Shown: in pieces, positions 6,483 to 11,706 of the stretch
Layout of the letters: every line of letters begins with the position of its first letter
Position numbering within the stretch: position 1 is the first letter of the stretch
NCBI GenBank assembly: GCA_964493945.1
Contig: CAZBQG010000138.1
Location: forward strand, 1 to 11,706
Length of the DNA stretch: 11,706 nucleotides
From: CAZBQG01 sp964493945
GTDB taxonomy: Bacteria > Pseudomonadota > Alphaproteobacteria > Rhodospirillales > UBA2165
Direction of reading: 5' to 3'
Notes under the pieces: generated by a model
The model's database searches: none
Seen by the model: only the letters and a program-made list of their open reading frames with translations
Told to the model about the DNA's origin: nothing
Made by a program: the position numbers and the translations under genes

Positions 6483-7619
6483 ATGGCGTTTTTCGACAAT
6501 TTCGGCAAAGTGTATTTCGATTTCGGGGCGATCAACAAGCTGGATGATTGTCTCACCGGTCTGGGCATCCAGCGGCCTCTTTTGATGAGCGATAAGGGAC
6601 TTGCCGCCTGTGGCGTGCTGGAGCGGGTCATGGGGGCCATTCCCGCCCATGTGGAATGCACCCTGTTCGACGGGGTTCCGGAAAATCCCACGGTGGAAGG
6701 GGTGGAAACCGCCCTGACCCATTACGAGGCCTCCGAATGCTACGGGATCATCGCCTTAGGCGGCGGATCGGTCATCGATTCGGCAAAATCCGTTGCCTTG
6801 TTGAGCGCCCATCCCGGCCCCCTTGGCCAATATGCCGGGCATCCGGAAATGGTTTCGGCCAGCTCGGCACCGATTATCGCCATCCCCACCACGGCGGGCA
6901 CCGGGTCGGAAGTCAGTCGGGGTGGTGGCATTCATCCCGACGCGACGTCGCGCGGCTTTAGCATTGGCGGTGATTCCTTGCAGCCCAAACGGGTCATTTG
7001 CGATCCCGAACTGACCCTCAGCCTGCCCCCGGTGCTTACCGCCGGCACGGGTATGGATGCATTGAGCCACGCCATCGAGGGCTTTATTTCTCCCCTGACC
7101 AATCCGCCGGTGGATGCCATCGCGCTGGATGCGGTGAGGCGCGTCAAACGCAATATCGAGCGCGTGGTGGAGGATGGATCCAACCGTCATGCCCGCTGGC
7201 AGATGATGATGGCCGCCCTGGAAGGGGGCATGGCCATCTCCAAGGGGCTGGGCCCGGCCCATGCCATTTCGTTGATTTGCGGCGATCAGGGCCTGCATCA
7301 CGGCACGCTGGTCACCGTCGCCATGCCCGCCGTCATCCGCTTCGCCGAAAGCACGCTGAGCGGGCAGGGGCATGGATCGGACAAAATGGGGCGCCTGGCT
7401 CATGCCATAGGGCTGCGAAAGGGCGCGGATGTGGCGGGCGAGATCGAGCGGCTGAACAATGCTGTCGGCATGCCCTCAACCATTGCCGAGATGGGCTACA
7501 AGATGGGTGATCTGGACGAGATGGCAGAAGCCGCCCAAATTCACCGCTTCAATGACACTGCCCCCCGCCGCCCCAGCCAGGGTGATTACAAGACCCTGCT
7601 GGGCGAACTGCTGGGCTGA
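6483..7619 (+). CDS. Iron-containing (group III) alcohol dehydrogenase
   Basis: This is a 378-residue cytoplasmic NAD(P)-dependent dehydrogenase of the Fe-ADH superfamily (relatives: FucO, lactaldehyde and butanol dehydrogenases, maleylacetate reductase). The nucleotide-binding GGGS (93-96, followed by VIDSAK) and the IPTTAGTGSE block (134-143) are intact. The four metal ligands can be placed by spacing as D192, H196, H260 and H273, with intervals of 4, 64 and 13 residues, close to those of FucO. The block around the third ligand reads GLGPAHA rather than the more usual N-x-x-HA. The substrate cannot be read from the sequence. The ATG at 6483 lies 35 bp after the kinase stop, with purine-rich sequence (GGAGAAGACGAAGA) directly before it. 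It is 4 bp from the following hydrolase gene, which points to one transcript and perhaps linked reactions. Confidence 0.92.
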   Translation: MAFFDNFGKVYFDFGAINKLDDCLTGLGIQRPLLMSDKGLAACGVLERVMGAIPAHVECTLFDGVPENPTVEGVETALTHYEASECYGIIALGGGSVIDSAKSVALLSAHPGPLGQYAGHPEMVSASSAPIIAIPTTAGTGSEVSRGGGIHPDATSRGFSIGGDSLQPKRVICDPELTLSLPPVLTAGTGMDALSHAIEGFISPLTNPPVDAIALDAVRRVKRNIERVVEDGSNRHARWQMMMAALEGGMAISKGLGPAHAISLICGDQGLHHGTLVTVAMPAVIRFAESTLSGQGHGSDKMGRLAHAIGLRKGADVAGEIERLNNAVGMPSTIAEMGYKMGDLDEMAEAAQIHRFNDTAPRRPSQGDYKTLLGELLG

Positions 7620-7623
7620 ACAG

Positions 7624-8529
7624 ATGGCTGTGGAAATTCCTTTCCGGCGCGATTTTGAAATTACCCATGGTGAAATGGTGACGCTTACGCCCATGATCCG
7701 CCGCATGGTGGCGCCCAATCCTTCGCCTTTTTCCTTCAAGGGAACCAGTACTTACGTGATCGGGCATGGACAGGTGGCGCTGATCGATCCCGGCCCGGCC
7801 ATCCCCGAACATGTGGATGCCTTGCTGGGCGCTCTTGAGGGCGAAGAAATCACCCATATTGTGATTACCCACACCCATCTGGATCATTCCCCCGCCGCGC
7901 GCATGGTGCAGGACAGGGTGCCCGTCGAAACATACGCATTCGGACCCCATGGCAGTGGCCGCCACGAAGCGGGCGCCATGGTGGAGGAGGGGGGAGACCT
8001 GGAATTCACCCCCGATATCGCCCTTCTTCATACGGATTTGATTATCGGCGATGGCTGGACCCTGGAAGCGGTCCATACGCCGGGGCACACCTCCAACCAT
8101 CTTTGTTATGCCCTGGCCCAGGAAGACGCATTGTTCACCGGCGATCATGTCATGGGCTGGTCCACCTCCATCGTCTCGCCGCCCGACGGGGATATGGCGG
8201 ATTACGTCCGCAGCCTGGATTTATTGATCGACCGGGGTGACGGCATCTATTGGCCCGGCCATGGTCCGGCCATCGAGGATACAGGGGGTTACGTTAAGGC
8301 GTTCAAGACCCACCGGGCCGAGCGGGAAGATCAACTCCTCGACGCCTTGTCTGCCGGTCCCCGCACCATCGAGGATATGGTGCCTGATATTTATGTCGGT
8401 CTGGCCACGAACCTTTTGGCCGCCGCCGGGCGTTCCACCTTCGCCGCCATGATCAAGCTGCAAGCCGAAGGGCGGGTCCGGGCCGAAGGCGAGGTAAGCC
8501 TGGGTGCGGTCTATTCGCTGGCTTCCTGA
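7624..8529 (+). CDS. Metallo-beta-lactamase-fold hydrolase (LACTB2-like)
   Basis: This 301-residue metal hydrolase carries the complete binuclear site: H83-x-H85-x-D87-H88 (THTHLDHSP), H155 in HTPGHTSNH, D174 in FTGDHVMGW and H213 in WPGHGP. The C-terminal part (about 228-298) looks like the small winged-helix domain that follows this fold in LACTB2-type proteins. Known relatives act as endoribonucleases or hydrolyse thioesters and lactones, so the substrate is open. The ATG at 7624 is 4 bp after the dehydrogenase stop. No clear ribosome site precedes it, which suggests coupling. A later ATG at 7675 is possible, but the residues before it are family-like. The last 19 bp overlap a convergent minus-strand gene, and I see no intrinsic terminator after it. 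Confidence 0.92.
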   Translation: MAVEIPFRRDFEITHGEMVTLTPMIRRMVAPNPSPFSFKGTSTYVIGHGQVALIDPGPAIPEHVDALLGALEGEEITHIVITHTHLDHSPAARMVQDRVPVETYAFGPHGSGRHEAGAMVEEGGDLEFTPDIALLHTDLIIGDGWTLEAVHTPGHTSNHLCYALAQEDALFTGDHVMGWSTSIVSPPDGDMADYVRSLDLLIDRGDGIYWPGHGPAIEDTGGYVKAFKTHRAEREDQLLDALSAGPRTIEDMVPDIYVGLATNLLAAAGRSTFAAMIKLQAEGRVRAEGEVSLGAVYSLAS

Positions 8530-8735
8530 CGGCTGTTCATCAGATAGGCAACCCCTTCGGCGATCAGGGTGATCGCCACCAGCACCCATAAGGCCCGCAA
8601 ATTCCAATAGGCCCAGGCCGGCGGCAGGAATTGAGGCTCACCGCCCAGCCATTCATCTATAATGAAATGATCGATGGAGCCGATGATCAAGGACGACCAG
8701 GTGATCTTCCACAGGGACCATTTGATCCATTCCAT
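8511..8735 (-). CDS. Small tryptophan-rich membrane protein, unknown function
   Basis: I do not recognise this 74-residue protein. It is rich in Trp at the N-terminus (MEWIKWSLWKITW), has a hydrophobic stretch at about 10-26, a polar loop with DEWLGGEPQFLPPAWAYW (27-44), a second helix at about 46-66 and a charged tail. An AGGAGGGAG ribosome-type site lies upstream of the ATG at 8735, but its spacing to the start is rather long (about 15 nt from AGGAGG). It is 24 bp downstream of another membrane-protein gene on the same strand, so the two probably form an operon. Its 3' end overlaps the end of the hydrolase gene by 19 bp, tail to tail. Confidence 0.7.
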   Translation of the reverse strand: MEWIKWSLWKITWSSLIIGSIDHFIIDEWLGGEPQFLPPAWAYWNLRALWVLVAITLIAEGVAYLMNSRQEASE

Positions 8736-8759
8736 TTTTTTCGTGAAGCTCCCTCCTGG

Positions 8760-9212
8760 CTATGGGCCGGTGACGAGGGCTAGCGCTTCTTGCCAGTTGA
8801 ACAAAACCCAGCCCAGGCCGAAACCGGCCTCGAACAAAACTATCAGCGCGATCACTCTTATGGTGAGGCGTGTTCCCCGGTTGAAGTCCCGGAGCCGGAT
8901 GCCGGCCGGCGCATTGGCGTAAAAGACCTTGAAGGCGCAGACGAAGGCGCCAATGATCATGGCTCGGACGGCGAAGGCGAAAACCAAAAACCCGTCCATG
9001 GTGACGCTGCCCATGACCTGCAGATAAAAACCGAAGCCGATGCCCAGAAAGCCTGCCGCTGCGACGAGCTGACCATAACGCCAGATCCGGTCCCGCCGGG
9101 TGCGGATGGGCTCGGGCGTCTCGGTGATGGGATGGCGGGGCGCAGCCGTGTCATGATGCGTTCCTGAATACCTGCTTGGGTCCCTCCTCCCATATGGGTT
9201 TAAAGGGCTCAA
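8760..9212 (-). CDS. Three-helix membrane protein, unknown function; start uncertain
   Basis: I do not recognise this protein. From about residue 31 (ETPEPIRTRRDRIW) onward the frame is clearly coding, with codons ending almost only in G or C. There are three hydrophobic helices at about 47-66, 74-97 and 118-138, with a basic loop containing IRLRDFNRGTRL (105-116). The start is a problem: the frame contains no ATG or GTG start before the first helix, and only a TTG at 9212 is available, with GGGGA directly against it. A strong GGGAGGAGGGA motif (about 9182-9192) and an ATG at 9154 with AGGAA before it are in another frame. The 150-residue length given assumes the TTG. The gene is followed by the small Trp-rich membrane gene and is divergent from the DUF3179 gene. 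Confidence 0.65.
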   Translation of the reverse strand: MSPLNPYGRRDPSRYSGTHHDTAAPRHPITETPEPIRTRRDRIWRYGQLVAAAGFLGIGFGFYLQVMGSVTMDGFLVFAFAVRAMIIGAFVCAFKVFYANAPAGIRLRDFNRGTRLTIRVIALIVLFEAGFGLGWVLFNWQEALALVTGP

Positions 9213-9236
9213 TCCCCGGCTGGAATAGCCTCACCC

Positions 9237-9256
9237 CTTTGTGAAACTTTGTGAAT
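9237..9256. repeat. Tandem CTTTGTGAA repeat in divergent promoter region
   Basis: Two exact copies of CTTTGTGAA lie at 9237-9245 and 9247-9255, with a 10-bp period, in the 78-bp gap between the divergent membrane-protein and DUF3179 genes. Copies one helical turn apart are the arrangement bound by OmpR-type regulators. A short GCCCC/GGGGC stem (9265-9269 and 9275-9279) follows, just before the DUF3179 start. No clear -35/-10 pair is visible. The regulatory role is inferred. Confidence 0.4.
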
Positions 9257-9290
9257 TGCGTCTGGCCCCTGGCGGGGGCACATAGAGGAT

Positions 9291-10313
<1,023 letters not shown>

Positions 10314-10349
10314 TTGTTCACCGGCACGCCGGATGGCATTCTGGCGGCC

Positions 10350-11249
10350 ATGAGGATCAATATATTACTTGGCAATCTGGAGCCCCATCTCTGGGAGATG
10401 AATGGGGACAATGTGAATTTTGTCCGCTATGGGCTCGAGGATTGCGGCGTCGAGGTGCGCATCGGTACGGATCAACTTGACCCGAACGCGACCAACCTTT
10501 TTTTCGACCGGTTCTATACGGCCCCCAATTTCCCCATGCAGATGGAGGCGGCGAAAATCCCCTTCGGCCTGGTCTGCACCGAGGCCATCGGGCCCGATGG
10601 CACCTGGAATTACGGCGCGGAGGGGGGCGGCCAGGCCTATAACGCCTTCGCCCTGGCGGCGGAGCGGGCGGAATTCATCTGGTGCGTGCTGGAAGAATCC
10701 GTAGAAGCCTGCCGCGCCCTGAACGAACGCGTCGCCCACATCCCCTACGGCTACACGAAGCGGATGGAAACGGTGAGCCCAATACCGGTGGCCGAGCGCG
10801 ACATAGATTTCCTCCTCTGCGGTTTCACCTCCCCCCGCCGCCGCGAAATCATGGATGGCCTGGCCGAACGGGGCTACCGCACGGTCCACCCCGGCGGCCC
10901 CATCCCGGCTTTTTTGCGCGACGCCCTCATGGCGTGCACGCGCATCAACCTGTCGGTGCAAAAGACAGATCAGCACGGCATAATTTCGCCCACCCGCATC
11001 TGCCATTCGGTTATCAACAAAATCCCCGTGCTGTTGGAGGCGGATGAGGCGAATAGGGGTGGCGAGGACGAATACAGCCAATTTTGCCTGCTGAGCGGCG
11101 CCGGCGATTTGGCGAAGGCCTGCGCGGAGTTGATCGAGGAAACCGATCTGGCGGCCCATGTGGAGGAAGCCTATGAGCGCATGCGCCGGGAGCGGCCTCT
11201 GAAGGAGGCCATGGCCGGGGTGCTGGAGGCTACATTGGGGGGCGGGTAG
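10350..11249 (+). CDS. Putative glycosyltransferase, CgeB/GT1-like
   Basis: This is a 299-residue protein without signal or membrane segments, so probably cytoplasmic. The N-terminal half starts with a short Rossmann-type strand (MRINILLGNL), followed by NVNFVRYGLEDCGVEV. The C-terminal half has DIDFLLCGFTSPRRREIMDGL (151-171) and a segment RINLSVQKTDQHGIISPTRI (198-217) followed by HSVINKIPVLLEAD. This resembles the C-terminal nucleotide-sugar domain of CgeB-like and group 1 glycosyltransferases. I base this on pattern memory, and the donor and acceptor are unknown. The ATG at 10350 is chosen. An in-frame TTG at 10314, directly after the DUF3179 stop, would add 12 residues but has no ribosome site. 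No polysaccharide gene cluster surrounds it, so it appears isolated. A regulatory or unrelated nucleotide-binding function remains possible. Confidence 0.55.
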   Translation: MRINILLGNLEPHLWEMNGDNVNFVRYGLEDCGVEVRIGTDQLDPNATNLFFDRFYTAPNFPMQMEAAKIPFGLVCTEAIGPDGTWNYGAEGGGQAYNAFALAAERAEFIWCVLEESVEACRALNERVAHIPYGYTKRMETVSPIPVAERDIDFLLCGFTSPRRREIMDGLAERGYRTVHPGGPIPAFLRDALMACTRINLSVQKTDQHGIISPTRICHSVINKIPVLLEADEANRGGEDEYSQFCLLSGAGDLAKACAELIEETDLAAHVEEAYERMRRERPLKEAMAGVLEATLGGG

Positions 11250-11285
11250 GTTGGGTAACCGTTTGAATAGCCAGGAGCGGGAAAG

Positions 11286-11657
11286 ATGGCGAGAGTAAGA
11301 TATATTGTTGAGAACGTCGAAGAGGCGGCCGCTTTCTATGTTTCAAATTTAGGCTTTGAAGTCGAAAGCAATTTCGCTCAGGCCATCGCAATCCTGACCC
11401 TTGGCGATTTGACCCTATTGGTTTCCGGGCCAAAAGCGTTCGCCTCCATGCCGATGCTGGATGGCACCACGCCCAGTCCGGGAGGGGGTTGGAACAGGAT
11501 CGTCCTGGACATGGAGGATTTGGACTCAGTCGTCACCAGGCTCAAATCCAATGGTGTAAAATTCAGAAACGATATTCTGGATGGGGTCGGAGGCAAGCAG
11601 ATTATCTGTGAAGACCCTTTTGGCAACGTCATCGAACTCACCCAGCCGCCCGCCTAG
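11286..11657 (+). CDS. VOC-fold (glyoxalase/bleomycin-resistance-like) protein
   Basis: This 123-residue protein of the vicinal oxygen chelate superfamily has two beta-alpha-beta-beta-beta halves (about 1-48 and 66-119). The first half shows VRYIVENVEEAAAFYVSNLGF and the second VLDMEDLDSVVTRLKSNGV, then ICEDPFGNVIEL with E117 at the usual last metal-ligand position. The protein contains no histidine, so the His ligands of glyoxalase I or of extradiol dioxygenases are absent. It is more likely a binding or resistance-type protein, or uses another metal arrangement. The ATG at 11286 has AGGAG (11273-11277) at good spacing. It lies 36 bp after the putative glycosyltransferase gene on the same strand. 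Its codons are less GC-rich than those of its neighbours, which may mean separate acquisition. The 49 bp after its stop show no further gene or terminator. Confidence 0.88.
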   Translation: MARVRYIVENVEEAAAFYVSNLGFEVESNFAQAIAILTLGDLTLLVSGPKAFASMPMLDGTTPSPGGGWNRIVLDMEDLDSVVTRLKSNGVKFRNDILDGVGGKQIICEDPFGNVIELTQPPA

Positions 11658-11706
11658 GCTCAGGACCCATTAATTATTCATTCAGGATTTCACTTGATGA
11701 TGCTTT

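Noticed and set aside
10314..10349. TTG start for the putative glycosyltransferase directly after the DUF3179 stop
   Set aside because: No ribosome site and the protein fold plainly begins at the ATG at 10350 with a hydrophobic strand.
10365..11159. 264-codon minus-strand frame opposite the putative glycosyltransferase
   Set aside because: No motif or ribosome site; the plus frame has Rossmann-type and C-terminal domain features and correct spacing to its neighbours.

Overview
The window looks like chromosomal DNA from a GC-rich Gram-negative bacterium, most likely an alphaproteobacterium of the Rhodospirillales type. This rests on general protein character (a Do-family protease next to an OmpR/EnvZ-type two-component system, a de novo NAD operon, a LACTB2-like hydrolase) and on codons that mostly end in G or C. 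It is an inference, not a placement by alignment. I see no mobile element, CRISPR array, tRNA or rRNA.

Layout. Bases 1-304 are AT-rich and hold no convincing gene, only a strong small inverted repeat. Bases 305-2201 (minus strand) are nadA-nadC, two steps of de novo NAD synthesis, overlapping by 11 bp and with no nadB between or beside them. A good sigma70-type promoter lies just upstream. Divergent from them, 2356-2607 encodes a small two-helix membrane protein closed by a textbook terminator.

Bases 2767-8529 (plus strand) carry a string of five genes: a DegP/Do-type periplasmic protease, an OmpR-type response regulator, a membrane sensor kinase, an iron-type alcohol dehydrogenase and a metallo-beta-lactamase-fold hydrolase. 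The regulator and kinase overlap, and the dehydrogenase and hydrolase are 4 bp apart. The first three look like an envelope-stress module. The last two look like a metabolic pair, probably carried on the same transcript as the regulator and kinase.

Bases 9212-8511 (minus strand) carry two small membrane-protein genes that run tail-to-tail into the hydrolase gene. From their divergent promoter region, which contains a 10-bp-period direct repeat, a plus-strand group starts: a membrane-anchored DUF3179 protein, a CgeB-like putative glycosyltransferase and a small VOC-fold protein.

Most of this is ordinary core or near-core gene content. I do not see a clear, self-evident new system. The best leads are the coupling of the two-component system to the dehydrogenase/hydrolase pair, the uncharacterised small membrane proteins beside the DUF3179 gene, and several compact repeats at promoter positions.
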